64,000 bases of DNA from Streptomyces apocyni (GCF_009739465.1 NZ_WHOM01000039.1:124001-188000), one strand, 5' to 3'. Positions 9,184 through 18,086 are shown, counted from the first letter of the stretch. Numbers and translations are program-made. Notes: generated by a model not told the origin, from the letters alone.

Positions 9184-9514
9184 CCTGAGCCTGACCACGG
9201 TGCCGGTCGATGCCGGTATCGCCGACGTCGCGGGCCAGGCGGCGGCCGCGGACGCGGGCGGGGATACCGCCCCGGTCGGACCGCACCGGTTCCTGTACGT
9301 CGCGAACGCGGACGCGTCCCCGCACACGGTGACCGTGGCCACCCCCGGCACCGTCAAGGGCCTCGCGGTGGCCGACGCGTCGCTGGTCGTCGCGGCCGGG
9401 GACCACGGCATCCTTCCCCTCAACAACGTCTACCGAGGCGCCACCGGCCGCGCCGCCATCACCTACGACGACGTCACCTCCGTGACAGTCGCGGCGTTCG
9501 AGCTGGAGACCTGA
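9176..9514 (+). CDS. Small beta-rich virion protein, related in layout to the 7247 protein
   Basis: 112 residues, ATG with gaaggag upstream and overlapping the previous gene. After a Gly/Ala-rich N-terminus the protein has FLYVANADASPHTVTVATPG near 39-58 and a strand-rich end TSVTVAAFELE. The order of motifs follows the 7247 protein (V-N...TVTI...P...VVTVAA...I-P...), so both probably share a beta-sandwich fold. Such proteins in actinophages are annotated as head or neck decoration. Function is inferred. Confidence 0.6.
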   Translation: MADLSLTTVPVDAGIADVAGQAAAADAGGDTAPVGPHRFLYVANADASPHTVTVATPGTVKGLAVADASLVVAAGDHGILPLNNVYRGATGRAAITYDDVTSVTVAAFELET

Positions 9515-9516
9515 GC

Positions 9517-9696
9517 GTGGCCGGGCCGGAGCCGCGGCGTCTGCCTGAGCTGGAAGCGCAGGAGTGCCGCCGCCGGGCCGAGGACTGCCTGGGGCTGGGC
9601 GAGGTGGATGTCGACGTGCCGCGTGCGATCGCGTTCGGTGTGCTGGCCATCGCTGCCGAGCTCCACGCGATCGGCCGACAGCTGCGGAAGAGGTGA
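9517..9696 (+). CDS. Small helical phage protein
   Basis: 59 residues from a GTG two bases after the previous stop, ending six bases before the next GTG. It is predicted to be helical: a charged first half (PELEAQECRRRAEDCL) and an apolar, alanine-rich helix (AIAFGVLAIAAELHAIG) at about 36-54. The codon pattern matches its neighbours. It fills an otherwise empty slot in the head-tail operon, so it is likely a real gene. No family is recognised. Confidence 0.6.
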   Translation: MAGPEPRRLPELEAQECRRRAEDCLGLGEVDVDVPRAIAFGVLAIAAELHAIGRQLRKR

Positions 9697-9702
9697 GCGC
9701 CG

Positions 9703-10077
9703 GTGGCACGCAGACGCGCACGCGTCGAGGTGATCGGCATCGACCGGCTGCGCCGCCGTCTGGCCGAGGTGCTGCCGCAGCTGAAGGAGGCCGCCCAGAC
9801 CACGGTCAGGGAAGCGGGCGAGGCTATGGAGCGCGATGTCAGCCGCAGCGTGCGCATCGACTCCGGGAACCTCAAACGCAGCGTGAAGGCCACCTACGAG
9901 AAGGACGGCCTGCAGACGTCGGTGGGCTGGCGCGACCAGGACGACCTGTACGCGGTCTTCCACGAGCGCGGCACCAGGCGCACGCCCGCGAACCCCACGC
10001 TCATCCCGGCGCTCGAGCGGGAGGGCAGCGAGCTGGTGGCGCGGCTGCGGGCCGAGGTACGCAGGGAGCTGCGGTGA
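9703..10077 (+). CDS. HK97 gp10-like head-tail/neck protein
   Basis: 124 residues, GTG start. The pattern of an N-terminal strand, a long amphipathic helix (LRRRLAEVLPQLKEAAQTTVREAG), then a conserved DSGNLKRSV turn near 58-66, VGW, and FHERGTRRTPANPTLIPALE near 86-107 is diagnostic of the HK97 gp10 family. These proteins act in the neck and tail completion. Its stop overlaps the next gene. Confidence 0.88.
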   Translation: MARRRARVEVIGIDRLRRRLAEVLPQLKEAAQTTVREAGEAMERDVSRSVRIDSGNLKRSVKATYEKDGLQTSVGWRDQDDLYAVFHERGTRRTPANPTLIPALEREGSELVARLRAEVRRELR

Positions 10078-10499
10078 GCATGCCCATCGCCGCCTCCGCT
10101 GACGGCCCGGTCCAGGACGCCGTACTCGCGCTGCTTCGTGCCGACACCGAGCTGATGGCCCTGGTCACCGTCGTGGCCGACTGGGTCAAAGAGAAACAGC
10201 CCTACCCCTACGTGAAGACCGGCGAGAGCGTCGAGACGCGGGACAACACCCACGACAGCCACGGCTCCAGCACAGTGATCACGCTGCATGTGTGGTCGCA
10301 GTACCGCGGCTACTCCCAGGCCCGCGCGATCGCCTCCCGGCTGCGGGCACTGCTCGAGCACCGGCCGCTGACGATCGTCGGGCACCGGCATGTGGCCACC
10401 TACTTCGTGTCACAGCAGACGCTGACCGACCCCGAACCACCGGGCGACATCCGGCACATACCGATCTCGTTCCGGGTCCTGACCGAGGTCCAGGCCTGA
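10074..10499 (+). CDS. Tail completion protein (DUF3168-like)
   Basis: 141 residues from the GTG overlapping the previous stop (GTGA); an ATG two codons later is an equal candidate. It starts with a helix (VQDAVLALLRADTELMALV), then YPYVKTGES, and a strand HGSSTVITLHVWSQYRGYSQARAIASRLRALL with the helix typical of DUF3168/gp17-like tail completion proteins. It ends in a strand-rich part, ISFRVLTEV. These proteins join the tail tube to the head interface. Confidence 0.85.
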   Translation: MSMPIAASADGPVQDAVLALLRADTELMALVTVVADWVKEKQPYPYVKTGESVETRDNTHDSHGSSTVITLHVWSQYRGYSQARAIASRLRALLEHRPLTIVGHRHVATYFVSQQTLTDPEPPGDIRHIPISFRVLTEVQA

Positions 10500-10540
10500 G
10501 CCACGGAGCGACCCAACCGCAGGAAGGAAGTGACTGACCC

Positions 10541-10975
10541 ATGGCCGGTGAAGACGCAACCGGAACCCAGCTCAAGCGCGACAGCACGGGCGGCGGGGTG
10601 TTCGTGACGGTGGCCAGTGTGGAGGACCTGTCGGGTCCGTCCCGCTCCCGCACCATGATCGACACCTCCGCGCACGACTCCCCGGACAAGTACAGGGAGT
10701 TCAAGAAGGGGATGAAGGACGGCGGGGAGGTCACCGCGACCATCAACTACCGGCCCGGCGAGACCACCCACCAGCAGCTCGACGCCGACTTCGAAGAGGA
10801 CGACCTGCGCGCCTACCAGCTCGTCATCCTGCCCGGCGATCCGGACGAGCACACCTGGGACTTCAACGCGGGGATCAGCGACATCAGCGACGAGTTCCCC
10901 CTCGACGACAAGATGGCCCGCGAGGTCACCTTCAAGATCAGCGGCAAGCCGACCCTGACACCGACCGGCGTCTGA
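10541..10975 (+). CDS. Major tail (tube) protein
   Basis: 144 residues, ATG after aggaagg. The protein contains a VTVASVEDLSGPSRSRTMIDTSAH segment and KEFKKG-like, DGGEVTATINY and EDDLRAYQLVIL segments that fit the lambda gpV N-terminal/HK97-type tail tube family of siphoviruses: a beta-sandwich that stacks as hexameric rings. It is placed correctly between the completion protein and the tail chaperones. No C-terminal Ig-like domain is present. Confidence 0.88.
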   Translation: MAGEDATGTQLKRDSTGGGVFVTVASVEDLSGPSRSRTMIDTSAHDSPDKYREFKKGMKDGGEVTATINYRPGETTHQQLDADFEEDDLRAYQLVILPGDPDEHTWDFNAGISDISDEFPLDDKMAREVTFKISGKPTLTPTGV

Positions 10976-10992
10976 GACAGGAAGGGACCACC

Positions 10993-11400
10993 GTGGGCAG
11001 CATCAAGGACGCCATCCGCGCGGCGCAGGACATCAAGGTCGAGCCGGACGTGGACATCCCCGAGTGGGGCGTCACCGTGGACGTGTGGGGCCTGCCGTCC
11101 GGCGACTGGGAGGCCTACCAGAACAAGCTCAACAAGATCCGCTTCCAGGAAGGCAGAGACGGCGCCGAGATGGCCGTCAAGTCCCGCCGGGCGGAAATCG
11201 TCGCCAAGTGCCTGCACGAACCGGGCACCCAGACACGGGTCTTCCCCGACACCGCCGAGGGCATCGCGATCCTGTCCGAGAAGGGCCCTGGAACGGTCGA
11301 CGGCCTGTTCAAGCTCTGCCGTCACCTGTCCGGTGAGGACCGGAACTTCGAGCAGAAGGTGAAGGACGCGGAGGGAAACTCCGGCGGCGACCAGAACTGA
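10993..11400 (+). CDS. Tail assembly chaperone, G-type product
   Basis: 135 residues from GTG. It is the upstream frame of a two-product tail chaperone gene. The protein has IPEWGVTVDVWGLPSGDWEAY at about 22-42 and an EIVAKCL helix, typical of siphovirus tail chaperones that coat the tape measure during assembly. Near the end, the codons GAG GGA AAC form a slippery heptamer G-GGA-AAC at 11373-11379; a -1 shift there gives the longer product. The zero frame stops at 11400. Confidence 0.88.
   Translation: MGSIKDAIRAAQDIKVEPDVDIPEWGVTVDVWGLPSGDWEAYQNKLNKIRFQEGRDGAEMAVKSRRAEIVAKCLHEPGTQTRVFPDTAEGIAILSEKGPGTVDGLFKLCRHLSGEDRNFEQKVKDAEGNSGGDQN
11373..11379 (+). promoter_or_regulatory. Slippery heptamer GGGAAAC for -1 programmed frameshift
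   Basis: The bases read G GGA AAC in the zero frame of the tail chaperone gene, an exact X-XXY-YYZ heptamer in the correct register. Both tRNAs can re-pair with GGG AAA one base back. The new frame is open up to the tape measure gene, and the zero frame stops 19 bases after the site. Confidence 0.87.
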
Positions 11401-11753
11401 AGCTCCTGTATGACCTGTCCGTCGCCTACCAACTCCCGCCCGACGAGGTGCTGGAGAAGTTCAGCGACGAGCAGATCGTGCACCTGGTCGCCTACCAGAA
11501 CCTCTACGGGCCCATCACCCCCAAGCGGCTGGACATGCTGCTGGCCCGGCTCGCGATGGACCTCATCAGCCCCCACCTGAAACGCGGCCGCCGCTCCAAG
11601 CTGCGGGACCACCTCATGGTGTGGTCGCAGGCCGACCGGCCACGCCAGTCCGGCCGGGACCACCTCGGCATCGTCCAGCAGATGCAGCGCCAGTTCGAGC
11701 ACGACGAGGACCGGCGTACCCACCGCACACGGCGCAGGAAGCAGGGGGCGTGA
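11379..11753 (+). CDS. Tail assembly chaperone, T part (made by -1 frameshift as G-T fusion)
   Basis: The reading frame one base back from the G gene is open from upstream of the slippery site to the TGA at 11753. After slippage on GGGAAAC the next codon is CTC at 11379, giving a fusion of 129 G residues and about 124 T residues. The T part includes LPPDEVLEKFSDEQIVHLVAYQ and a basic tail. No convincing independent ribosome site is present near the internal GTG at 11448. The arrangement matches the conserved G/GT frameshift of siphoviruses. The stop overlaps the tape measure start. Confidence 0.85.
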   Translation, partial: LRRRPELKLLYDLSVAYQLPPDEVLEKFSDEQIVHLVAYQNLYGPITPKRLDMLLARLAMDLISPHLKRGRRSKLRDHLMVWSQADRPRQSGRDHLGIVQQMQRQFEHDEDRRTHRTRRRKQGA

Positions 11754-13654
11754 TGGCTGTTCTGGACGAGCTGCTGGTGCGGCTCGGCGTCGACATGTCC
11801 GAGGCCGACGACGAGATCGACCGCGGCTCCCGCCGCATCGAGGGCCGACTCAACGGACTGACTGCTGTGGGCGGAGCCGCGGCGGTCGGGTTGGGTGCGG
11901 CGTTCGTCATGGGCCTGGAGTCCGCGATGGACATCACCTCGGTGACCGACCAGCTGCAGAACCAGCTGGACCTGACCGACAACGAGGCCGCCCGCGCGGG
12001 CGCGATCGCCGGGGATGTGTTCGCCGACGGGTTCGGCGGGTCGCTCGGCGAGGTCGGCGAGGCACTCGACTCGGTGGCCTCGTCGATGCACGAGTTCGGC
12101 TCCATCTCGGACAAGGAGATGCAGCAGCTCACCAAGGAAGCCCTCGCGCTGGAGAAAGCCTTCAAGTTCGACGTTGCGGAAGCCGCGGTCGGTGCCGGAA
12201 ACATGATCAAGTCGGGGCTGGCCAAGGACGGCGCCGAGGCGATGGACCTGCTCGCCGCGACGGCGCAGAAGCTGCCCACGGCGATGCGTGAGGAACTGCC
12301 GGTCCTGACCAAGGAGTACTCCGAGTTCTTCGGGCAACTCGGCTTCACCGGCCCGCAGATGATGGGCCTGCTCGCCGAGGCCAGCAAGAACCCGCTCTTC
12401 GAGATCGACAAGCTCGCCGACTCGATCAAGGAATTCGCCCTGCGGGTCGCCGACACCGATGCGGTGTCCGAGCCGCTGAAGGAACTCGGCCTGGACGTCA
12501 AGGACATCCAGAAGCTGGTCAACACCGGCAAGGGCACGCAGGCATTTGACGAGGTCAACGAGGCCCTGCTGAAGGTCGGGGACCAGACCAAACGCACCGC
12601 CCTGCAGGCCGAACTGTTCGGCGGCCCCGGCGAGGACATCGGCAACACGCTGCAGGCCATCTCCGAGGCCGGAGGCGCGGGCGGCGCCAGCCTGGGGGAC
12701 TTCGCGGGCAAGGCCGGGGAGATGGCCACCGCGATGGAGAACTCCCCCGCGCAGCAGTTCGACGCCCTGATGCGCACGGTGTCGACGACGCTCGGGGAGA
12801 TGCTGCTGCCCGCGCTGCGGTTCGTCTCCGAGCTGTTCAAGGAGCACCCCGGGCTGCTGCAGGTGGCGATCCCGCTCATCCTGGCGATCGCCGCCGCGCT
12901 GACAGTGGCCGCGATCGCCCAGTGGGCGATGAACTCCGCGCTGCTCGCCTCCCCGGTGACGTGGATCATCGTTGCGATCGCCCTGATCATCGCCGCCATC
13001 GTGCTGATCGCCACCAAAACGACCTGGTTCCAGGACCTGTGGCGGACCGTCTGGGGCGGGATCAAGGGCGCGGCCGAGGCGGTCGGACGCTGGTTCTCCG
13101 GCACCCTGATGCCGTGGATCACCGGCGTGTTCACGGGCATCGGCCGCGGCGCGGGGAACATGTGGCGCACCATCAAGGGCTGGTGGGACACCCTGGTCAG
13201 CTACATCTCCGGCATCCCAGGGCGGATCAGCCGCATCGCCAGCGGCATGTGGGACGGGGTGAAGTCCGCTTTCCGGTCAGCGATCAACTGGATCATCGGG
13301 AAGTGGAACGGCTTCTCGTTCTCGATCGGCGGCGGCAGCTTCATGGGCGTCAGCATCCCCAGAGCCACGATCAGCACCCCGGACATCCCCTACCTCGCCG
13401 ACGGTGGCATCGTCACCGGGCCCACGCTCGCGATGATCGGCGAGGGACGGGAGGACGAGGCGGTCCTGCCGCTGTCGAAGCTGGACCAGCTGCTGACCGC
13501 GCAGTCTCCTGCGGCCCGCATGGTCCAGCCCGCTGAAACACGCATGACCATCGGGTTCGAGCCGGGCGGCGACGACCTGCTGGCCGACCTGCTGCAGGAA
13601 ATCATCCGCGTGAAGTTCGGCGGGGATGTCGACGCGCTCAGAGCGGAGGCGTAG
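11753..13654 (+). CDS. Tail tape measure protein
   Basis: 633 residues, ATG overlapping the chaperone stop (TGATG). The protein sets tail length. Residues 1-45 hold a LDELLVRLGVDMSEADDEI segment, then a long helical body. Two adjoining hydrophobic segments at about 363-385 and 400-423 can cross membranes, as is usual for tape measures that aid DNA entry. The C-terminal region (about 545-590) has the YLADGGIVTGPTLAMIGEG motif typical of actinophage tape measures. At about 0.15 nm per residue, a tail near 95 nm is expected. Confidence 0.93.
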   Translation: MAVLDELLVRLGVDMSEADDEIDRGSRRIEGRLNGLTAVGGAAAVGLGAAFVMGLESAMDITSVTDQLQNQLDLTDNEAARAGAIAGDVFADGFGGSLGEVGEALDSVASSMHEFGSISDKEMQQLTKEALALEKAFKFDVAEAAVGAGNMIKSGLAKDGAEAMDLLAATAQKLPTAMREELPVLTKEYSEFFGQLGFTGPQMMGLLAEASKNPLFEIDKLADSIKEFALRVADTDAVSEPLKELGLDVKDIQKLVNTGKGTQAFDEVNEALLKVGDQTKRTALQAELFGGPGEDIGNTLQAISEAGGAGGASLGDFAGKAGEMATAMENSPAQQFDALMRTVSTTLGEMLLPALRFVSELFKEHPGLLQVAIPLILAIAAALTVAAIAQWAMNSALLASPVTWIIVAIALIIAAIVLIATKTTWFQDLWRTVWGGIKGAAEAVGRWFSGTLMPWITGVFTGIGRGAGNMWRTIKGWWDTLVSYISGIPGRISRIASGMWDGVKSAFRSAINWIIGKWNGFSFSIGGGSFMGVSIPRATISTPDIPYLADGGIVTGPTLAMIGEGREDEAVLPLSKLDQLLTAQSPAARMVQPAETRMTIGFEPGGDDLLADLLQEIIRVKFGGDVDALRAEA

Positions 13655-13657
13655 ACC

Positions 13658-16600
13658 ATGGTGGACTGGCCGCTGGAGCACATCGGGGAGATCGAGGTGG
13701 ACGGCTCCTGGCAGCGCGTGCCCACCCGCGAGAACCCGAAGGTCACGATCACCCGCGGGTACAGCGCCCAGGGAAGCCGGACGCTGCCCAAGCCCGGCGA
13801 GTGCTCGATCACCATCGACAACCGCGATGGCGAGCACTCGCCGCGCAACCCGAACAGCAGCCTGTTCGGGAAGATCGGGCGTGGTACGCCGTTCCGGTTC
13901 CGCGTGGGCGACCTGCCCGACGACCCCACGCCCATACTGACCGACACCTTCGACCGGACCGAGACTGACGGTTGGGGCAATGCGGACACAGGCCAGACCT
14001 GGACGATCTACGACCCGTTCGGGGCGTTGCCGCCTACGTCGGACTTCTCGGTCGACGACGGGACCGGCCGCCTGGAGCTGGACACCGTCAACGGGGCCCG
14101 GATCATCCGCAACGAGGATGCTGACCTGGCTGACCTGGAGGCCACGTTCACGGTCGCCACCGACGAGGTGTCGGTCAGCGAAAACACGCGTCATGCCGTG
14201 TTCGCGCAGTTCATGACCCGAGTCGATGCCGTGGAAGACAACTGGTACGAATGCTCGATCGGGTTCCGGACGGACAGCGGCCTGCCCAACGGCCAAGGCC
14301 GCCGGGTGTCCGCCCAGATCGGCACCGTCCAGGGCGCCGTCCTGCAGGCCTCCACCAACCAGCAGACGGTGCCCGGACTGCTCTACTCACCGAATGTGCC
14401 GCTGCGGGTGCGCGTACAGGCCATCGGCCCCGAGCTGCGCCTGCGGGTATGGGCTGACGGCGAGGACGAGCCGTCTATCTGGCACAGCCAGCTCTACGAC
14501 GAGGCCCTGACGACAGGGGAGATCGCGTGCCGGGGTCTGGTCACCTCCGACGGCACATCCCTGCCGGTGACCGTGCACTTCGGTGACCTTCAGATCGTGG
14601 AGCCGGTCGCGGATACGGGCGTCGTGCGGATGCGCGGGGAGATCCCCGAGTGGACTCCGAGCCGGGACCTGTCGGGCGCGGACCTGCGCGTGCCCGTCAA
14701 GCCTGCGGGGATCCTGCGGCGCCTCGGAACGGGTCAGCAGCTCCTGCAGTCCACCATGCGCCGTCACATTCCCCTGGTGCGGCCTCTGGCGTACTGGGCG
14801 ATGGAGGAAGGGCGGCAGGGCGAGAACCAGATCGCTGACGCCACCGCAGACGGCAACGCCGGGCCGCTGACCGTGTCCGGGTTCGACTTCGCGAAGGATG
14901 GCGACCTGATCGGCTCGGATCCGCTGCCTCAGCTGATCGGCGGAGACCAGAACACCGACTTCATGGTCAGCGACACGATTCCTGGCGAGGCTACGGGTTC
15001 GTGGTCGGTGGAGATGATGTTTCGCATCTCCGAGCAGGACTTTCCCGCCGGATCCGACGAGAAGACCATGCTGGAATTCACCACGACCGGTTCCGGCGCG
15101 CGGCGGTATGTCGTTTCGCTCCTCACGGTCTCCAGCGATCCCAGAATGCAGCTGACCATCCTGGATGGTGAAGGCGCAGAGCTGGGCTCGGCGCAGGCCG
15201 GTCACGGCGCGGCCGTGACAGCGGGGGCTCCCGGTCTGCTGGATGAGTGGCGGCAGGTGCGTGTCAACGTTTCCGAGGACGGCTCTGACCTGGACTGGCG
15301 TTTCGACTGGTTCAACATCAGCGGCGACAATTGGGGTAACGGTGGCACGATCTCCAGTACCAGCGCGGGCCGGGTCAGCAAGATCGGCACATTCTTCGGC
15401 AGCGACGAGGCGACGGACAACAGCCTGAAGGGGCTGGGGCTGGGGCACCTGACGGTGTGGGGCGTCCGGTTCCACTCCGGGTTCTTCGACAATCCGTTCA
15501 TCTCGGCAGCGGGCCTACGGGGGCAGATCACCCGCGCGTGGATGCGACGCCTGCACGTCGACGCCAACGTCCCGCTGGAGATCTCCGGCTTCGGGGCCGA
15601 GCGGCTCGGGCCGTACCCCACGGGCGCGTTCCTGGACCTGCTGGGCCTGGCCGCGAGGACGGAGATGGGGCTGCTCACTGAGTCCCGCACCGCACCGGGC
15701 CTGGCCTACCGGACCCGGGAGACCCTCTACAACCAGGACACGGCGCTCGTCCTGAACTGGGCCAACGGAGAGATCTTCAAGCCGTTCACGGCCACCGACG
15801 GTGACAAGAACGTCCGCAACAGGATCACCGCCAAGCGACGGGAGGGCTCGGAGGCCACCGCGGAGCTCACCGAGGGCCGCCTGTCGACCAAGCAAGCGCC
15901 GGACGGGATCGGCCTGTACGACACCAGCATCGAGACCATCGTCAACGAGGACGACCAGCTGGGCGACCAGGCGATGTGGCGCCTGCACGTGGCGACCGTC
16001 GACGAGATGCGCGTCACCCAGCTCACCCTGAAGATGGGCAACCCCCGCATGCGCGGCCTGGTCGACGCTGTCCTCACCCTGGACGTCGGCGACCGCATCA
16101 AGGTCGAAAACACGCCCTTCGAGTACTCCCCGGACGGCTTCGATCTCCTCATCCTCGGCTACAAGGAGACCTTCGCCGAGGGCGTGTGGGACATCACCTT
16201 CACCTGCGAGCCCTACACCCCCTACGTCGTGGCCGTGACCGACGACAGCGACCGCGCCAAGGCCGACACCGACGGCTCCTCCCTGGCCGTGGCCGCGGAC
16301 TCCGCCACCACCTCCCTGGCCGTACTCACCCAGGCCGACTCGGCGATCTGGGTCGACGACGCCACCTACCCCGACGACTTCCCGATCGACATCCGCATCG
16401 GCGGCGAGCGCATCACCGTCTCGGGCATCGCACCCCTGGGCTCGGACACCTTCACCCGCAGCGAGACCGACACCTGGGGCACAGCCACCTCCGGGCAGGA
16501 CTGGACCGAAACCTCCGGGGCCGCGTCCGACCGCAGCGTGGACGGGGCGGCCGGGGTCATCACCCTCCAGGACACCGTGGACACCGTGCGCCTACAGCGC

Positions 16601-17143
16601 CTAACCCAAGCGGTGGGCGACTGCGAGGTCCTGGTCAAGCTCAGCGTGGACCAGGTCGCCACCGGGGCGAGCATCATCCCCGGCGTGCTGATGCGCTACA
16701 CCGGTGTCAGTGACTGGTACCGGGCGCGCCTGCACTTCTCCACCGGCGGCAACATGTTCGTCGCCGTCACCCGAGGCACCACCGTCGTCGGCAGCACCCC
16801 CCAGCTCGACCTCACCTACACAGCTGGCGAGGAGTTCTGGCTGCGCGTCAGCCTCGTTGGCCACACGGTCAGGCTGCGCGTGTGGGCGGACGGGGACGTG
16901 GAGAGCAGCGACTGGGACCACGAGGTGACCATCACCACCGACATCATCGACACCGGCGAAATCGGCGTCACCTGCTCCGCGTTCGCGGGCAACACCAACA
17001 CCGACCCGGCGGTGTCCTACGACGACTTCCAGGTCGTCAACCCGCAGACCTTCACAGCTGCCCGATCGGTGAACGGCGTCGTCAAGGCCCACGCCGCCAG
17101 CGCGAAGGTCCGGCTGTTCACACCCGCCATCGTGGCTCTCTAG
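13658..17143 (+). CDS. Large tail-tip protein with duplicated sugar-binding-like domains
   Basis: 1161 residues. The N-terminal ~90 residues (IGEIEVDGSWQRVP, then SITIDNRDGEHSPRNP) look like a distal-tail/tail-tip base. A beta-sandwich beginning DTFDRTETDGWG follows at about 95-310. A third, LamG-like segment beginning PLAYWAMEEG is at about 378-620. A baseplate-type region (about 620-880) follows, and a second copy of the first sandwich beginning DTFTRSETDTWG is at about 928-1145. Both copies share LRVWADG and a D-T-GEI segment. Such sandwiches bind carbohydrate in tail proteins, so this is the likely host-recognition protein. Confidence 0.82.
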   Translation: MVDWPLEHIGEIEVDGSWQRVPTRENPKVTITRGYSAQGSRTLPKPGECSITIDNRDGEHSPRNPNSSLFGKIGRGTPFRFRVGDLPDDPTPILTDTFDRTETDGWGNADTGQTWTIYDPFGALPPTSDFSVDDGTGRLELDTVNGARIIRNEDADLADLEATFTVATDEVSVSENTRHAVFAQFMTRVDAVEDNWYECSIGFRTDSGLPNGQGRRVSAQIGTVQGAVLQASTNQQTVPGLLYSPNVPLRVRVQAIGPELRLRVWADGEDEPSIWHSQLYDEALTTGEIACRGLVTSDGTSLPVTVHFGDLQIVEPVADTGVVRMRGEIPEWTPSRDLSGADLRVPVKPAGILRRLGTGQQLLQSTMRRHIPLVRPLAYWAMEEGRQGENQIADATADGNAGPLTVSGFDFAKDGDLIGSDPLPQLIGGDQNTDFMVSDTIPGEATGSWSVEMMFRISEQDFPAGSDEKTMLEFTTTGSGARRYVVSLLTVSSDPRMQLTILDGEGAELGSAQAGHGAAVTAGAPGLLDEWRQVRVNVSEDGSDLDWRFDWFNISGDNWGNGGTISSTSAGRVSKIGTFFGSDEATDNSLKGLGLGHLTVWGVRFHSGFFDNPFISAAGLRGQITRAWMRRLHVDANVPLEISGFGAERLGPYPTGAFLDLLGLAARTEMGLLTESRTAPGLAYRTRETLYNQDTALVLNWANGEIFKPFTATDGDKNVRNRITAKRREGSEATAELTEGRLSTKQAPDGIGLYDTSIETIVNEDDQLGDQAMWRLHVATVDEMRVTQLTLKMGNPRMRGLVDAVLTLDVGDRIKVENTPFEYSPDGFDLLILGYKETFAEGVWDITFTCEPYTPYVVAVTDDSDRAKADTDGSSLAVAADSATTSLAVLTQADSAIWVDDATYPDDFPIDIRIGGERITVSGIAPLGSDTFTRSETDTWGTATSGQDWTETSGAASDRSVDGAAGVITLQDTVDTVRLQRLTQAVGDCEVLVKLSVDQVATGASIIPGVLMRYTGVSDWYRARLHFSTGGNMFVAVTRGTTVVGSTPQLDLTYTAGEEFWLRVSLVGHTVRLRVWADGDVESSDWDHEVTITTDIIDTGEIGVTCSAFAGNTNTDPAVSYDDFQVVNPQTFTAARSVNGVVKAHAASAKVRLFTPAIVAL

Positions 17144-17154
17144 AGGGGGACGAC

Positions 17155-17568
17155 GTGACGAACTGGCTTGCCGGGATGGACATCACCGCGGACCGGCTCA
17201 ACGACGGCGTCGACGCCACCACCACCAGCTCCGGCGCGACAGCCGCCACCGACTTCACCGTGACCAGCTTCTCCGGCCGCCGCTCCGGGAAGCTCGTCAC
17301 CATCACCATCAGGTGCAACTACACCGGCACCTCCATCCCCGAGTCAGTGGCTGGTAACGGCAACATCCTCGACACCGCCATGGCCACGCTGCCCTCCGGC
17401 TGGCGGCCCCCCGAGCTCATGGAAGCGATCTGGGACTCCGGGTTCAACGACGGCGGCGCCACCATCGACACCGACGGCACGATCACGCTACGGACCACCT
17501 CGGGGTCCGACGGGGTCGGCAACAACCACAACCCGCGCGTCTCCGCCACCTGGATCGCCGACGACTAA
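17155..17568 (+). CDS. Small tail-associated protein
   Basis: 137 residues from GTG, with gaggggg upstream. After NWLAGMDITADRLN the protein is predicted to be beta strand, with GKLVTITIRCNYTGTSI and a GTITLRTTSGSD region, and ends in SATWIADD. This N-terminal pattern (xWxxGxxITAxxLND) is common in small actinophage proteins coded just after the tail tip and is thought to cap or fibre the tail. No enzyme motif is seen. A hairpin follows at 17585. Confidence 0.62.
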   Translation: MTNWLAGMDITADRLNDGVDATTTSSGATAATDFTVTSFSGRRSGKLVTITIRCNYTGTSIPESVAGNGNILDTAMATLPSGWRPPELMEAIWDSGFNDGGATIDTDGTITLRTTSGSDGVGNNHNPRVSATWIADD

Positions 17569-17584
17569 CCCCCCGCACGCCCGC

Positions 17585-17607
17585 GCCCCGGACCGCACGG
17601 CCGGGGC
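17585..17607 (+). terminator. Hairpin after the tail genes
   Basis: A 7-bp perfect stem GCCCCGG/CCGGGGC with a 9-base loop, followed by gttgtct. It lies between the small tail gene and the next gene and may lower read-through rather than fully stop transcription. Confidence 0.5.
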
Positions 17608-17638
17608 GTTGTCTATGCCCGCAGGAGGACCGACCGGT

Positions 17639-18076
17639 ATGGCCACACAGTGCAAGCTCCTCACCAACATCGCGCAGACGTGGACGCCGATCCGGTTCGA
17701 CCAGGTGCTGCGCAACGACGGCGGGATGTACCAAGGCACCGGCGATGTCGCGGACCCGGAGTCCGCGCTGATCCAGCCCTCGGCCGACGGTGACTTCATC
17801 TGGCACCGGTTCGTGCACTGGGCGCCGATCCAGGTCGACGAACACGACTCACGCGAGCGCCAGTTCCTGTCCCAGTTCTGCCGCGACCCGTACACGAACC
17901 CGGACTCCACCGGGTCCACCGACGCCGACCACACCGCGGGCAAACAGTTCCACCTCGCCTCCTGGGCCTTCTACGGCCGCGACCACCAGCCCGTAGCCAT
18001 CCGCGTCTGGCACGACCACGACCAGCCCGTCGACATCATCCACGCCCAGTTCACCGCCCAGACCTGGGACTACTGA
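17639..18076 (+). CDS. Phage protein of unknown function before the lysis genes
   Basis: 145 residues. The ATG after aggagg is chosen; an in-frame ATG 30 bases upstream lies before the ribosome site. It contains QTWTPIRFDQVLRNDGGMYQG near 10-30 and HLASWAFYGRDHQPVAIRVWHDHDQPVDIIHAQFTAQ near the C-terminus, a beta-rich pattern like a small TNF/C1q-like or tail-fibre head domain: the start (LLTNIAQTWTPIRFDQVL..) resembles C1q-like phage proteins. This is an impression from layout, not a firm match. Confidence 0.6.
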   Translation: MATQCKLLTNIAQTWTPIRFDQVLRNDGGMYQGTGDVADPESALIQPSADGDFIWHRFVHWAPIQVDEHDSRERQFLSQFCRDPYTNPDSTGSTDADHTAGKQFHLASWAFYGRDHQPVAIRVWHDHDQPVDIIHAQFTAQTWDY

Positions 18077-18086
18077 GGAGGACGCC

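Noticed and set aside
11448..11753. Separate T chaperone gene starting at the GTG at 11448
   Set aside because: No convincing ribosome site; the -1 frame is open upstream to the slippery heptamer, so a fusion is more likely.
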